From the NCBI GenBank assembly GCA_020723165.1, contig DYJK01000031.1, forward strand, positions 1 through 33,577: a stretch of 33,577 nucleotides of DNA, written 5' to 3'. The stretch's first letter is position 1; every line of letters begins with the position of its first letter. This DNA is from Melioribacter roseus (GTDB lineage: Bacteria; Bacteroidota; Ignavibacteria; Ignavibacteriales; Melioribacteraceae). The notes beneath the pieces are model-generated. The model did no database searches. It was not told where the DNA came from and saw only the letters and a list, made by a program, of their open reading frames with translations. This document shows positions 1 to 9,490 of this stretch, piece by piece. Both the position numbers and the translations under genes were made by a program.

Positions 1-1500
1 GTTGTAACAATAATGGGTCACGTAGATCACGGAAAAACTTCTCTATTAGATTATATACGAAGAACAAATGTTGTAGCCGGTGAATCAGGCGGTATCACAC
101 AGCATATCGGTGCATACCAGGTAGATTTAGTAGATGGAAGAAAGATAACATTTCTCGATACACCCGGCCACGAAGCATTTACCGCAATGCGTGCACGCGG
201 CGCCAAGGTAACTGATATCGTTGTTCTCATTGTAGCGGCAGATGATGCAGTAATGCCTCAGACAGTAGAAGCCATTAACCACGCACAAGCCGCCAATGTG
301 CCAATCATAGTTGCAATCAATAAAGTTGATAAACCAAATTCAAACATTGAACGAATCAAACAGCAGTTAGCTGAAAGAAATATACTTGTAGAAGATTGGG
401 GCGGTAAATATCAATGTGTTGAAATTTCCGCTAAGTTCGGAAAGAATATTGATGTGTTATTAGAAAAAATTGTTTTGGAATCCGAGCTTCTTGAATTAAA
501 GGCAAGACCGGATAGATATGCCCGCGGTGCAATTATTGAATCGCAGATGGATAAAGGAAAAGGTATAACTGCAACAGTTCTTGTTCAAAAGGGTACTTTA
601 AAGATCGGCGATCCGTTTATTGCTGGCGTTGTTCATGGGCGTGTACGTGCAATGTTCGATGAAAGAAGCAACAAGGTACATGAAGCCGGACCTTCTGCGC
701 CGGTACTGGTACTTGGTTTTGAATCTGCACCGCAAGCCGGCGATACATTTATAGCTGTTGAATCCGAACGCGAAGCTCGTGAAATAAGCATCAAAAGATC
801 ACAGTTGAAAAGAGAACAAGATAACCGCCAGGTTCGGCATATTACGCTGGATGAAATTGCAAGCCAGATCAGTCACGGAGGATTTAAAGAATTACCGGTA
901 ATTGTAAAAGGTGATGTTGACGGTTCAATCGAAGCTCTATCAGATTCGTTAATGAAATTATCCAACCAGGAAGTTTCAGTACGTGTGATTCATAAAGGTG
1001 TTGGTGCGATATCCGAAGGTGATGTACTTTTAGCTGCCGCATCAAGAGCAATCATAGTCGGGTTCCATGTACGCCCGAATATAAATGCTCGTAAATTAGC
1101 CGAACAAGAAAAAGTTGATATCCGTTTGTACAATATTATTTATGATGCAATCAATGAAGTTAAATCAGCCCTCGAAGGAATGCTCTCACCCGTTGTATCC
1201 GAAGAATTAGTTGGTACTATTGAAGTCCGGGAAATTTTCAAAGTACCAAAAGTTGGTACAATCGCCGGCTGCTATGTTCAGGATGGAAAAGTTGCGCGTG
1301 CAAATAAAATAAGGTTGTTCCGTGATGGAATTGTAATCTATGAAGGAGAACTTGCTTCGCTTAAGAGATTCAAAGATGATGTTCGCGAAGTTGAAAAAGG
1401 ATTTGAATGCGGATTGAATATCAACAATTTCAACGATGTGAAAGTCGGCGATATAATAGAAACTTATAAATTAATTGAAACAAAGAAGAAATTAGAATAA
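1..1500 (+). CDS. infB: Translation initiation factor IF-2 (5' end outside window)
   Basis: IF-2 is the GTPase that brings initiator fMet-tRNA to the 30S subunit and promotes subunit joining. The reading frame is open from base 1, so 499 residues are visible and the N-terminal part lies upstream. The visible part starts just before the G1 loop GHVDHGKT (window residues 6-13). It continues with DTPGHEAF (G3), NKVD (G4) and SAK (G5), then the beta-barrel domain II and the C-terminal initiator-tRNA-binding region, including [19 protein letters not shown]. The internal ATG at 13 lies inside the G1 region and is not the true start. The stop codon overlaps the rbfA start by one base (TAATG), so the two are probably translationally coupled. 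Identification is secure; only the missing N-terminus is unknown. Confidence 0.97.
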   Translation, partial: VVTIMGHVDHGKTSLLDYIRRTNVVAGESGGITQHIGAYQVDLVDGRKITFLDTPGHEAFTAMRARGAKVTDIVVLIVAADDAVMPQTVEAINHAQAANVPIIVAINKVDKPNSNIERIKQQLAERNILVEDWGGKYQCVEISAKFGKNIDVLLEKIVLESELLELKARPDRYARGAIIESQMDKGKGITATVLVQKGTLKIGDPFIAGVVHGRVRAMFDERSNKVHEAGPSAPVLVLGFESAPQAGDTFIAVESEREAREISIKRSQLKREQDNRQVRHITLDEIASQISHGGFKELPVIVKGDVDGSIEALSDSLMKLSNQEVSVRVIHKGVGAISEGDVLLAAASRAIIVGFHVRPNINARKLAEQEKVDIRLYNIIYDAINEVKSALEGMLSPVVSEELVGTIEVREIFKVPKVGTIAGCYVQDGKVARANKIRLFRDGIVIYEGELASLKRFKDDVREVEKGFECGLNINNFNDVKVGDIIETYKLIETKKKLE

Positions 1501-1853
1501 TGTCGCATAGATTAGATAAAGTTTCCAGTTTAATAAAAGAAGAGATCAGTTTAATCTTTTTTCATAGGGTCCAGGATCCAAGCTTAAGCTTAATTACGGT
1601 TACAAGTGTAAAGATGAGTCCTGATTTGCGTCATGCAAAAATCTATCTTTCTGTTTATGAAAAAGGAAAAAGGGATGAAGTAATGCTGAAGGTAGCAGAT
1701 ATGAAAGGACTAATCCGGTCCGAATTAGCTTCTCGAATAAAGATCAGGTTTGTACCTGAACTTCATTTCTTTTTGGATGATACTCTCGATTATGTTGAAA
1801 AGATGGAAGGTTTGTTCAAAAAGATTCATGATAACGAAAAGAACAATAATTGA
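1500..1853 (+). CDS. rbfA: Ribosome-binding factor A
   Basis: RbfA is a small KH-fold protein that binds the immature 30S subunit and assists 16S rRNA 5'-end processing and cold adaptation. The 117-residue product has the usual size. It shows the family pattern: an N-terminal helix ending in EEISLIFFHRVQDP, the strand SLITVTSVKMSPDLRHAKIYLSV, and a C-terminal RFVPELHFFLDDTLDY segment. Its ATG overlaps the infB stop by one base, and its 3' end overlaps truB by 26 bases. The infB-rbfA-truB-ribF order is widely conserved and supports the call. No separate ribosome-binding site is needed if it is coupled to infB. Confidence 0.95.
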   Translation: MSHRLDKVSSLIKEEISLIFFHRVQDPSLSLITVTSVKMSPDLRHAKIYLSVYEKGKRDEVMLKVADMKGLIRSELASRIKIRFVPELHFFLDDTLDYVEKMEGLFKKIHDNEKNNN

Positions 1854-2544
1854 TTACGAACCGGATTTTAAGAACGGCGAAGTTATATTGATTGATAAGC
1901 CGTACCGCTTATCATCATTCAGTATTGTTTACAAAGTTAGAAAAGCTGTTGGTGTACAAAAGGTGGGTCATGCCGGTACTTTAGATCCCATGACGTCGGG
2001 ATTAATGATTATTTGTGCCGGGAGAGCCGCTACAAGAGAAATATCAAAATTTTCGGGACTTGATAAAACATATACCGGAATTATTTCTCTTGGTAAGACA
2101 ACGCCTTCTTTTGATGTTGAGACAGAATTTAATTCTGAAAAAAGTATTGACGGAATTTCAAATTATATGATTGAAAAAACCGCTGAATCATTCATGGGCG
2201 TAAATTTACAAGTACCGCCAATGTATTCGGCAATTAAGAAGAAAGGTAAAGCGCTATATCATTTTGCGAGAAAGGGTGTTGAAGTTGAAAGAAATCCAAG
2301 AAAAATTTTAATCAAGAAATTTGAAATAACAAAAATTGATTTGCCCGATATTCATTTTGAAATATCTTGTTCAAGCGGAACTTATATACGCGTTATTGCA
2401 AACGACTTTGGTGAGCGAATCGGAACCGGTGCTTACTTGAAAGATTTACGAAGAACCGAGATTGGTGATTTTAATGTTGAGGATGCAATTGATATAAAGG
2501 AATTTGTTGAATACGCAAATAATTTTGAACTTGTTGCAGTTTAG
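1828..2544 (+). CDS. truB: tRNA pseudouridine(55) synthase
   Basis: TruB converts U55 of the T-loop of tRNAs to pseudouridine. I place the start at the ATG at 1828, giving 238 residues. The open frame continues upstream to 1750 inside rbfA, but that extension is out-of-frame rbfA sequence and lacks TruB character. Visible family features are GEVILIDKP at the N-terminus, then GHAGTLDPMTSGL with the catalytic aspartate Asp53. Further on are VPPMYSAIKKKGKALYHFAR and CSSGTYIRVIANDFGE. The gene overlaps rbfA by 26 bases and ends 12 bases before the preferred ribF start. The length is at the short end for the family, consistent with a compact C-terminal region. Confidence 0.95.
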   Translation: MITKRTIIDYEPDFKNGEVILIDKPYRLSSFSIVYKVRKAVGVQKVGHAGTLDPMTSGLMIICAGRAATREISKFSGLDKTYTGIISLGKTTPSFDVETEFNSEKSIDGISNYMIEKTAESFMGVNLQVPPMYSAIKKKGKALYHFARKGVEVERNPRKILIKKFEITKIDLPDIHFEISCSSGTYIRVIANDFGERIGTGAYLKDLRRTEIGDFNVEDAIDIKEFVEYANNFELVAV

Positions 2545-2556
2545 TGATTGTTGAAG

Positions 2557-3495
2557 ATGAAGATTTATACTGACATTAAAGATTATAAAAAGAATAAAAA
2601 TGCTGTTGTAACTGTTGGTACTTTTGACGGCTTACACATAGGGCACACAAAAATTTTGGATACATTAAAGTATAAGGCATCTGGTGTTGATGGTACAACA
2701 GTATTAATGACTTTTGAACCACATCCGCGTACGGTGGTTTCAAAGGATTTCAATTTGAAATTGTTGACAACTTTAGATGAGAAAATTAAACTGCTGGAAG
2801 GTTTTGGCATAGATGATTTATTAATTGTCAATTTTACAAAAGAGTTTTCTCAAATGTCATCCGAACAGTTTATTAAAAATTTGATTGTTGATAAAATTGG
2901 TGCTGTGCATATGGTTGTCGGGCACGATCACAAATTCGGGAAGGATAGACTTGGTGACGAAGAGAAATTAAGAGAAATAGCTAAGCAGTATAATTTTGAA
3001 GTTACATCGGTACCGGCTGAAATGTTTAATGGTGAAGTAATCAGCAGCACTAAGATACGTAATGCACTTGTTGCCGGGGACGTTGATACCGTAAATAGTT
3101 TCTTAGGCAGAAGTTATTCATTAAGCGGTGTTGTTGTTAAAGGGGCACAGAGAGGCAGATTACTCGGCTTCCCGACTGCTAACTTAAGATTGCATGATCA
3201 AAATAAAGCTGTACCGAAAAAAGGTGTTTATATTGTAGCATGCAGATGCGAAAACAATCCGTATTATGGAATTATGAATATAGGATTAAGACCAACATTT
3301 GCAGATACAATTGAACTGGTAATTGAAGTTCATATATTAAATTTCGACCGTGATATTTATGGTAAGGGCTTAACTGTAGATTTTATGAAGCGGCTGCGTG
3401 ATGAGAAAAAATTTGAGTCCAAGGAGGAATTAGTTCACCAAATTGAAGAAGACAAAAAGAAAGCAGTAGAATTAATAAGTATTTTGAATAATTAA
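2557..3495 (+). CDS. ribF: Bifunctional riboflavin kinase / FAD synthetase
   Basis: RibF phosphorylates riboflavin to FMN and then adenylylates FMN to FAD. The N-terminal nucleotidyltransferase half shows VGTFDGLHIGH, TFEPHP and SSTKIR. The C-terminal flavokinase half shows GRLLGFPTANL and PKKGVYIV. I prefer the ATG at 2557 (312 residues, MKIYTDIKDYK). The frame is open from a TTG at 2548, which would add only MLK, and neither site has a clear Shine-Dalgarno sequence. The gene follows truB closely and precedes rpsO by 55 bases. The truB-ribF pairing is common in bacteria. Confidence 0.94.
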   Translation: MKIYTDIKDYKKNKNAVVTVGTFDGLHIGHTKILDTLKYKASGVDGTTVLMTFEPHPRTVVSKDFNLKLLTTLDEKIKLLEGFGIDDLLIVNFTKEFSQMSSEQFIKNLIVDKIGAVHMVVGHDHKFGKDRLGDEEKLREIAKQYNFEVTSVPAEMFNGEVISSTKIRNALVAGDVDTVNSFLGRSYSLSGVVVKGAQRGRLLGFPTANLRLHDQNKAVPKKGVYIVACRCENNPYYGIMNIGLRPTFADTIELVIEVHILNFDRDIYGKGLTVDFMKRLRDEKKFESKEELVHQIEEDKKKAVELISILNN

Positions 3496-3496
3496 T

Positions 3497-3520
3497 TAAT
3501 CCCGGTTTAGACTGGGTTTA
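3497..3520 (+). promoter_or_regulatory. Hairpin in the rpsO leader, possible S15-binding site
   Basis: A six-pair stem spans 3501-3516 with a UUAG loop. The pairs are C-G, C-G, C-G, G-U, G-C and U-A. Three more A-T/T-A pairs extend it outward past a T-T mismatch, to 3497 and 3520. A G-U pair next to a G-C pair is the element S15 recognises in 16S rRNA and in several rpsO leaders. The hairpin lies about 34 bases upstream of the rpsO start. It is followed by TTTATATT rather than a run of T, so it is a poor intrinsic terminator. The autoregulatory role is inference. Confidence 0.4.
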
Positions 3521-3550
3521 TATTGTAAATAAAAAGTAAGGAGCAGCAAA

Positions 3551-3820
3551 ATGTCGTTATCAAAAGAAGAAAAGGGCGCGATCGTTAAAAAATATGGAAA
3601 GAACGAAAAAGACAGCGGTACGGCTGAAGTTCAAATCGCACTTTTGACCGAACGAATTAATAAACTAACATCTCATTTTGAAGGACACATTAAAGATCAT
3701 TCTTCAAGAAGAGGTTTGATGCAGCTGGTAGGTAAAAGAAGAAGGCTTCTTGATTACGTTGCCGGTAAAGATATTGAAAGATATCGTGCTATAATTAAAG
3801 ATTTGAACATTAGAAAGTAA
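3551..3820 (+). CDS. rpsO: 30S ribosomal protein S15
   Basis: S15 is a primary-binding protein of the 30S platform that contacts 16S rRNA helices 20-22. The 89 residues match the normal length. They carry the family segments [41 protein letters not shown] and [13 protein letters not shown]. The start is fixed by a strong Shine-Dalgarno AAGGAG at 3538-3543, seven bases before the ATG. This is one of the best ribosome-binding sites in the window, as expected for a highly expressed gene. The rpsO-pnp pair downstream is a classic conserved arrangement. The upstream hairpin at 3497-3520 may control it. Confidence 0.98.
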   Translation: MSLSKEEKGAIVKKYGKNEKDSGTAEVQIALLTERINKLTSHFEGHIKDHSSRRGLMQLVGKRRRLLDYVAGKDIERYRAIIKDLNIRK

Positions 3821-3834
3821 AAAGAGGAAATTAA

Positions 3835-5952
3835 ATGATTTATTCTAAAGAAGTCGAAATCGGCGGAAAAATTTTAAAAATAGAAACCGGAAAACTTGCT
3901 AAACAATCTAACGGTGCTGTTACAGTTCAATACGGCGAGACTGTTGTGTTAGTTACTGCGGTAGCCGGTGATTTAAGAGAAGATATAGATTTTTTCCCGT
4001 TAAGTGTTGAATACCGTGAAAAAGCATATGCAGCCGGTAAAATACCGGGCGGATTTTTTAAGCGTGAAGGAAAGCCAAGCGATAAAGAAATACTTAGTGC
4101 TCGTTTGATCGATCGTCCGATTAGACCTCTGTTTGCAGATAATTATTATAACGATACACAGGTAGCCGCATTCGTTTATTCATACGATAATGAAAACGAT
4201 CCCGATGTTATAGCCGCTGTTGGTGCATCTGCCGCACTTGTTATCTCGGATATACCTTTTCTTGAACCGGTTGGCGAAGTTCGTGTTTGCAGAGTTAATG
4301 GCGAGTTCATTGTTAACCCGACTAATTTACAAGTTGAACAAAGTGATCTTGAACTTGTTGTTGCCGGTACCGATAGTTCGATAATGATGGTTGAAGGTGA
4401 AGCAAAAGAAATTAGTGAAGAGGATATGCTCAGTGCTTTGAAGTTTGCACACGGTGAAATTAAAAAACTCGTAAAAGTTCAGAATGAATTAAGAGAACTT
4501 TGCGGCAAACCTAAAACCGTGGTTCCGGAAAAAGTTATTGATCAGAACTTATTGAACGATGTAAAAGAATTAGCTTATCAAAAATTCAAAACTATTGTTG
4601 CATCGGTGCTCGCTAAGGAAGAACGTTCTGCAAAGAATAAAGAACTTGGAGATGAAGTTCTTGCTGCTTTAGCTGAAAAATATCCCGAACAAGAAAAAGT
4701 TGTGAAAGAAATCTTGCACGATATGGAAAAGGATTTGATGCGCAAGAGAATTCTTGAAGAAGGATTGCGTCTCGATGGAAGAAACACTACCCAGATCCGC
4801 CCTATCACTTGTGAACTTGGAGTTTTACCGCGTCCGCACGGAACAGCATTATTCACACGCGGAGAAACACAAAGTTTAACAACTTTAACACTTGGTACAA
4901 AACAAGACGAGCAAATAATTGATGGACTGGCTACGGAATACAAGAAACGTTTTATCCTTCACTACAATTTCCCTCCATTCAGTGTTGGTGAAGTTGGAAA
5001 ATACAGCGGAGTTGGAAGAAGAGAAGTTGGTCACGGAAATCTTGCCGAGCGTTCATTAAAAAATATTATTCCGCCTGAGAATGTATTCCCGTATATGATT
5101 CGTGTTAACTCAGAAATTCTCGAATCAAACGGATCATCATCAATGGCAACCGTGTGTGCCGGTTCTCTTGCCTTAATGGATGGCGGCGTACCGATAAAAT
5201 CTGCTATTGCCGGTATTGCGATGGGACTTGTAAAAGAAGGAGAGCAGTATGCAATCCTTACAGACATTTTAGGCAATGAAGATCATCTAGGTGATATGGA
5301 TTTCAAAGTTGCCGGTTCTGATAAAGGTATTTCAGGTTTCCAGATGGATATTAAAATTCAAGGCATATCTTTCGAAATTATGGAGAAAGCATTAGCACAA
5401 GCTAAGGAAGGCAGATTACATATTTTGAAAATTATGAATGAAGCAATATCAGCTCCAAGACCTCAAATTTCTAAATATGCACCGATATTGTTATCGACTA
5501 AAATCCCGGTTGATAAAATTGGTACGGTCATTGGCCCTGGTGGAAAAGTTATTCAAAAAATTCAGAAGGAATTTGTAGTTGAAATTTCTATTGAAGAAGA
5601 CGGAACGGTTAGCATTGCCGGTCAAGATCATCAGAAAGCTAAAGAAGCAAAAGAGTATATTAAATTGATGGTTGCTGAACCCGAAGCTGGTAAAAATTAT
5701 AATGGCAAGGTTGTTAAGATAACCGACTTTGGTGCGTTCGTAGAATTTATGCCGGGCACTCAAGGTCTGCTTCATATTTCTCAGGTTGATATCAAGCGGA
5801 TTGATAAAGTAACAGATGTACTGAAGGAAGGCGATGCGATCCGTGTGAAATTATTGTCAATCGAGAACGGTAAATTTAGTTTATCAAGAAAAGCACTGTT
5901 GAAAGAGAAAGAAGAACCGAAAACTGAAGTAGCAAAAGAAGTAAGCGAATAA
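3835..5952 (+). CDS. pnp: Polyribonucleotide nucleotidyltransferase (PNPase)
   Basis: PNPase is the trimeric 3'-5' phosphorolytic exoribonuclease of mRNA decay. The 705-residue product has the full domain set: a first RNase PH domain, a helical linker, then a second RNase PH domain from about residue 310. That second domain includes FTRGETQSL and GDMDFKVAGSDKGISGFQMD. A KH domain follows with GTVIGPGGKVIQKI near residues 562-575. An S1 domain with GKVVKITDFGAFVEF and GLLHISQV spans about 622-690. The short charged tail is variable in the family. AGAGG at 3823-3827 precedes the ATG. It sits 14 bases after rpsO and ends at the terminator at 5959. Confidence 0.98.
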   Translation: MIYSKEVEIGGKILKIETGKLAKQSNGAVTVQYGETVVLVTAVAGDLREDIDFFPLSVEYREKAYAAGKIPGGFFKREGKPSDKEILSARLIDRPIRPLFADNYYNDTQVAAFVYSYDNENDPDVIAAVGASAALVISDIPFLEPVGEVRVCRVNGEFIVNPTNLQVEQSDLELVVAGTDSSIMMVEGEAKEISEEDMLSALKFAHGEIKKLVKVQNELRELCGKPKTVVPEKVIDQNLLNDVKELAYQKFKTIVASVLAKEERSAKNKELGDEVLAALAEKYPEQEKVVKEILHDMEKDLMRKRILEEGLRLDGRNTTQIRPITCELGVLPRPHGTALFTRGETQSLTTLTLGTKQDEQIIDGLATEYKKRFILHYNFPPFSVGEVGKYSGVGRREVGHGNLAERSLKNIIPPENVFPYMIRVNSEILESNGSSSMATVCAGSLALMDGGVPIKSAIAGIAMGLVKEGEQYAILTDILGNEDHLGDMDFKVAGSDKGISGFQMDIKIQGISFEIMEKALAQAKEGRLHILKIMNEAISAPRPQISKYAPILLSTKIPVDKIGTVIGPGGKVIQKIQKEFVVEISIEEDGTVSIAGQDHQKAKEAKEYIKLMVAEPEAGKNYNGKVVKITDFGAFVEFMPGTQGLLHISQVDIKRIDKVTDVLKEGDAIRVKLLSIENGKFSLSRKALLKEKEEPKTEVAKEVSE

Positions 5953-5958
5953 ATTAGT

Positions 5959-5989
5959 AACCCGGCTTAACAGCGGGTTCTTTTATTAC
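5959..5989 (+). terminator. Intrinsic terminator after pnp
   Basis: A perfect six-pair stem AACCCG/CGGGTT (5959-5964 with 5974-5979) encloses a nine-base loop. It is followed by CTTTTATTA. It lies seven bases after the pnp stop and probably ends the infB-to-pnp transcript. Confidence 0.75.
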
Positions 5990-6038
5990 GATTTATAAAG
6001 TATATAAAATTATTCGCTGCATAGATAAAGAATGTAAA

Positions 6039-7106
6039 ATGAAGATTGGAAACCTCGATATTGGTAATAAGTTATTTTTAGCCCCCATGGCGGAGGTTTC
6101 CGATTCACCATTTAGAAAAATTGCAAAGGAACACGGTGCCGGTTTAACATTTACTCAAATGATAAACGCACTTGGTGCCATACGCAGCGATTTCGATACT
6201 CTACGCCATCTTTCATTTAACCGGTCAGAAAAACCAATTGGTGTTCAAATATTAGGTAAAGATCCCGGAATTTTAGGAGAAGCTGTAAAAGAAATTTCAA
6301 AAAGCAAACCTGATTTGATCGATCTGAATTGCGGCTGCCCGGTTGAAAAAGTTGTTTGTCATAATATGGGCGCAGCTCTGCTAGATGATCCAAAGAGAAT
6401 TGGAACAATTATACATAGAATGGTGGATTCATCAAGCGGCGTTCCAATTTCTATTAAGGTACGGCTTGGTAAAGATAAATCTAGGATTAATATAATTGAT
6501 ATAGCAAAATCGGCAGAGAGCAACGGTGCATCATTAATATTTATTCATACTAGAACACGTGTGGATAAATATGATTCCGATCCTGATTGGAGCTGGCTTA
6601 GAAAGGTAAAAGAAAGTATAAAAATACCGGTCGTTGGAAACGGTTCCTTGTTTTCACCTAAAGATATAAAAAAAATGATCGATGAAACCGGGTGTGATTC
6701 TGCTATGATTGCAAGAGGTGCACTAGGTAATCCATTTATTTTTGATCGTTTTAATCATCTAATGGAAAAAGGAGTTGATCCCGGTGAGCCTGGGGCTGAA
6801 ACAGTAAGAAATGTTCTGTTAAAACATATCAAATTATTAGTAGCTGAATACGGCGAGTTGCTCAGTTTCGATAAATCTAAAAAACAATCAATCTGGTATT
6901 TCAGAACGTTCGCGGGTATAAACCAATTTTTAGATAAAGTTTTTACCAGCTCAAATATTGATGGGTTGGTTCTTATAATCGAAGAGCACACGAAAAATAT
7001 TTTATCAGGTGTTTACAATCACCATTCCGCCGAGGAAATAAATAAAAAGTTTAAGAAGAAAGTACTTTTTTGGTTAGCCGATGAGTACGTTGAAAACCTC
7101 GGTTAA
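6039..7106 (+). CDS. dusB: tRNA-dihydrouridine synthase, DusB-like
   Basis: Dus enzymes are FMN- and NADPH-dependent and reduce specific uridines of tRNA to dihydrouridine. The TIM-barrel part starts with KLFLAPMAEVSDSPFR and TFTQMINA. It contains DLNCGCPVEKV with Cys100 of the NxGCP motif, the family's catalytic cysteine. Later come VVGNGSLFSPKD and IARGALGNPF, the FMN phosphate-binding end of the barrel. The tail to residue 355 is the expected helical tRNA-binding domain. The subfamily is assigned from general resemblance to DusB, so the exact tRNA target is uncertain. It begins 86 bases after pnp, past the terminator, so it probably has its own promoter. RNase G follows after 20 bases. Confidence 0.9.
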   Translation: MKIGNLDIGNKLFLAPMAEVSDSPFRKIAKEHGAGLTFTQMINALGAIRSDFDTLRHLSFNRSEKPIGVQILGKDPGILGEAVKEISKSKPDLIDLNCGCPVEKVVCHNMGAALLDDPKRIGTIIHRMVDSSSGVPISIKVRLGKDKSRINIIDIAKSAESNGASLIFIHTRTRVDKYDSDPDWSWLRKVKESIKIPVVGNGSLFSPKDIKKMIDETGCDSAMIARGALGNPFIFDRFNHLMEKGVDPGEPGAETVRNVLLKHIKLLVAEYGELLSFDKSKKQSIWYFRTFAGINQFLDKVFTSSNIDGLVLIIEEHTKNILSGVYNHHSAEEINKKFKKKVLFWLADEYVENLG

Positions 7107-7126
7107 TTAAAGTTAAAGAGTTTTTA

Positions 7127-8743
7127 ATGAAAAAAGAAATAATTATTAATTCGTCTACATCGCAAAATAGAGTAGCGATTACAGAAGACGGAAACTTAGT
7201 AGATTTTTTCGTTGACCATCCTGAAAAACAGAGAATGGTTGGCGATGTTTACCTTGGCAGAGTTGCCAGAGTATTGCCGGGCATCCGGGCAGCTTTTATA
7301 GATATTGGATTGAAACATGATGCGTTTCTTCACTTCTCGGATATTGGAGAAAGAACGGAAGCACTGCAAGGAATTTTTGATGATGATGAAGATGATGAAA
7401 ACGAACAACCGATAAAACCTTCTGATAATGATGCTAAACTTGAACAACCGTTAGACACCGATCCAAATGCAGAACAACCCACACTAACAATTCCGAAACC
7501 CGAACAGAGAGAAAGACAAATTCCAAAACTTCATAAGGGTCAGGAATTATTAATACAGATTTTAAAGGAGCCGGTTAAGGATAAAGGTGTACGGGTTACT
7601 TCATCAATTTCAATCCCAGGCAGATTTTGTGTTATGCTTCCGATGGATAATAAAATTGGGGTCTCCAAAAAAATCGTTGATTTCCGCGAGCGGAAAAGAT
7701 TACGAAGAATTGCTAGGGGAATCATACCCCAGAATTGTGGTTTGATAATTAGAACGGCTGCGAAGGATCAGGATGAAGAATCACTTTCGGGCGATCTGAA
7801 ATACCTGGTAAAGATTTGGGAGGATATTGAAGAGGATGCAAAGAAACTTGATCCACCTTCACTTCTGTACAAAGATTTAAGCACCACAATCAGCGTTATC
7901 CGGGATCTATTCACACCGGATGTTTCCAAGGTTTATATCGATTCGAAAAAACTGTATAAAGAAATAAAAAATTACATACAATTTATTCAACCGGCATTGT
8001 TGGACCGAATTGAAGTTTACAAAGGTGAAGAACCGATATTTGAAGCTTTCAAGATAGAGCAGCAGATAAAAACTTTAATGGGCAGAAAAGTATCGCTGCC
8101 GAGCGGCGGACATATTGTAATTGAGCATACTGAAGCTATGACTGTTATCGATGTAAACAGCGGTCGTTACGCAGCTAAGAAAGAACAAGAACTGAATTCG
8201 CTCAAAACCGATCTTGAAGCATCGCGCGAAATAGTCAGACAACTCCGTATGCGAGATATTGGTGGACTTTTAGTTGTAGATTTTATCGATTTAGAGGATG
8301 AGAAAAACCGCAAAAAAATTTATGATGAGTTAAAAAAAGAATTTAAGAAAGACCGTGCAAAAACAGCAATTCTTCCGATGACCGAGTTTGGTCTGATACA
8401 GCTTACACGTGAACGTGTCCGCGAAAACATTGTTCAATCGATGACCGAAGCTTGCCCTTACTGCCAGGGAACCGGGTTGCTTACAAAAAAATCAAACCTG
8501 ATCCACGAAATTGATGCCTGGCTTAAACGATACAAGATGGAAGGGAAGTATAAATCTCTGATCTTAAAAGTACATCCTTCTTTGGGATCAAAATTAAAAG
8601 AAGGTTTTATTTCTACACGTACTAAATTACAGATGAAATATTTTATCAAAATTAAATTAGATAAAGATGAGAAAGTAAGTCCGCAGACATTTAGGATGAT
8701 AGCGAAAAAGACCGGTGAAGATTTAACAGAGGAATTTGTTTAG
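7127..8743 (+). CDS. rng: Ribonuclease G/E family endoribonuclease
   Basis: This family makes endonucleolytic cuts in rRNA precursors and mRNA. The 538 residues begin with RNase H-like and S1 segments (VGDVYLGRVARVLPGIRAAF). The DNase I-like catalytic part carries Asp342 in MTVIDVNSGR and Asp385 in VVDFID, 43 residues apart as in E. coli RNase E (303 and 346). The zinc-link CPYCQG has Cys443 and Cys446. No long C-terminal degradosome scaffold is present, so it is RNase G-like. The S1 region carries an acidic, Pro/Gln-rich insertion at about residues 83-130, which accounts for roughly 39 residues beyond E. coli spacing. It may be cotranscribed with dusB. Confidence 0.93.
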   Translation: MKKEIIINSSTSQNRVAITEDGNLVDFFVDHPEKQRMVGDVYLGRVARVLPGIRAAFIDIGLKHDAFLHFSDIGERTEALQGIFDDDEDDENEQPIKPSDNDAKLEQPLDTDPNAEQPTLTIPKPEQRERQIPKLHKGQELLIQILKEPVKDKGVRVTSSISIPGRFCVMLPMDNKIGVSKKIVDFRERKRLRRIARGIIPQNCGLIIRTAAKDQDEESLSGDLKYLVKIWEDIEEDAKKLDPPSLLYKDLSTTISVIRDLFTPDVSKVYIDSKKLYKEIKNYIQFIQPALLDRIEVYKGEEPIFEAFKIEQQIKTLMGRKVSLPSGGHIVIEHTEAMTVIDVNSGRYAAKKEQELNSLKTDLEASREIVRQLRMRDIGGLLVVDFIDLEDEKNRKKIYDELKKEFKKDRAKTAILPMTEFGLIQLTRERVRENIVQSMTEACPYCQGTGLLTKKSNLIHEIDAWLKRYKMEGKYKSLILKVHPSLGSKLKEGFISTRTKLQMKYFIKIKLDKDEKVSPQTFRMIAKKTGEDLTEEFV

Positions 8744-8823
8744 AAAAATCAATTCAAATAATTAAAAGTATTTTTATAATTTAATTCTCATAAAAAGCGA
8801 TAAATATATTGGGGAGATAGTAA

Positions 8824-9471
8824 ATGAAATTTTTTATCGATACTGCAAACATAGACCAAATAAAAGAAGCCGCATCTTATGGTCTGCTTGATGGTGTTAC
8901 AACTAATCCCTCACTTGTAGCTAAAGAAGGAAAAAATTTTAGAGAGCTTTTAGAAGAGATAGTTAAAATTGTCGATGGTCCAATAAGTGCGGAAGTTGTT
9001 GCTACAGATTATAAAGGTATACTTAAAGAAGCTAACGAGCTTGCCAAGATTCATGATAATATAGTTGTTAAAGTTCCGCTTATAAAAGAGGGTCTAAAAG
9101 CTGTAAAAACTTTAGCCGAAGAAGAAATTAAAACAAATGTAACTTTATGTTTCACACCATCACAAGCATTGTTGGCTGCTAAAGCCGGCGCTGCTTATAT
9201 AAGTCCTTTTGTTGGGAGACTTGATGATATCAGCCACGATGGGATGGATTTGATTGCGCAGATTGTACAGATTTATAAAAATTATAACTATAAGACACAA
9301 GTTCTAGTAGCAAGTATTCGTCATCCGCTTCATCTTGTAGAAGCGGCAATGATCGGTGCCGATGTTTGTACAATGCCTTTCGATGTAATAGAAAAACTAT
9401 TCAAACATCCGCTGACAGATATCGGTCTTGAAAAATTTTTAAGTGATTGGAAAAAAGCAAACCAGAAATAA
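8824..9471 (+). CDS. Small transaldolase / fructose-6-phosphate aldolase family protein
   Basis: A 215-residue single-domain TIM barrel of the TalC/FSA type, which is far shorter than classical TalB. Visible motifs are [13 protein letters not shown], the substrate-site [10 protein letters not shown], the Schiff-base lysine in VVKVPLI, and [20 protein letters not shown] followed by SPFVGRLDD. The enzyme either transfers dihydroxyacetone in the pentose phosphate pathway or cleaves fructose 6-phosphate. Sequence alone does not separate the two reliably, though in bacteria lacking TalB it is usually the transaldolase. A strong Shine-Dalgarno GGGGAG at 8811-8816 supports the start. The 80-base gap before it is very AT-rich and probably holds the promoter. 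Confidence 0.92.
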   Translation: MKFFIDTANIDQIKEAASYGLLDGVTTNPSLVAKEGKNFRELLEEIVKIVDGPISAEVVATDYKGILKEANELAKIHDNIVVKVPLIKEGLKAVKTLAEEEIKTNVTLCFTPSQALLAAKAGAAYISPFVGRLDDISHDGMDLIAQIVQIYKNYNYKTQVLVASIRHPLHLVEAAMIGADVCTMPFDVIEKLFKHPLTDIGLEKFLSDWKKANQK

Positions 9472-9490
9472 TCCAGAGGCTTATTGAATA

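Noticed and set aside
1750-1827. Upstream extension of truB inside rbfA
   Set aside because: The added residues are rbfA sequence read out of frame. TruB-like sequence begins only after the ATG at 1828.
4578-5775. Several minus-strand open frames opposite pnp
   Set aside because: They are low-complexity or Ser/Phe-rich shadows of pnp with no recognisable domains.
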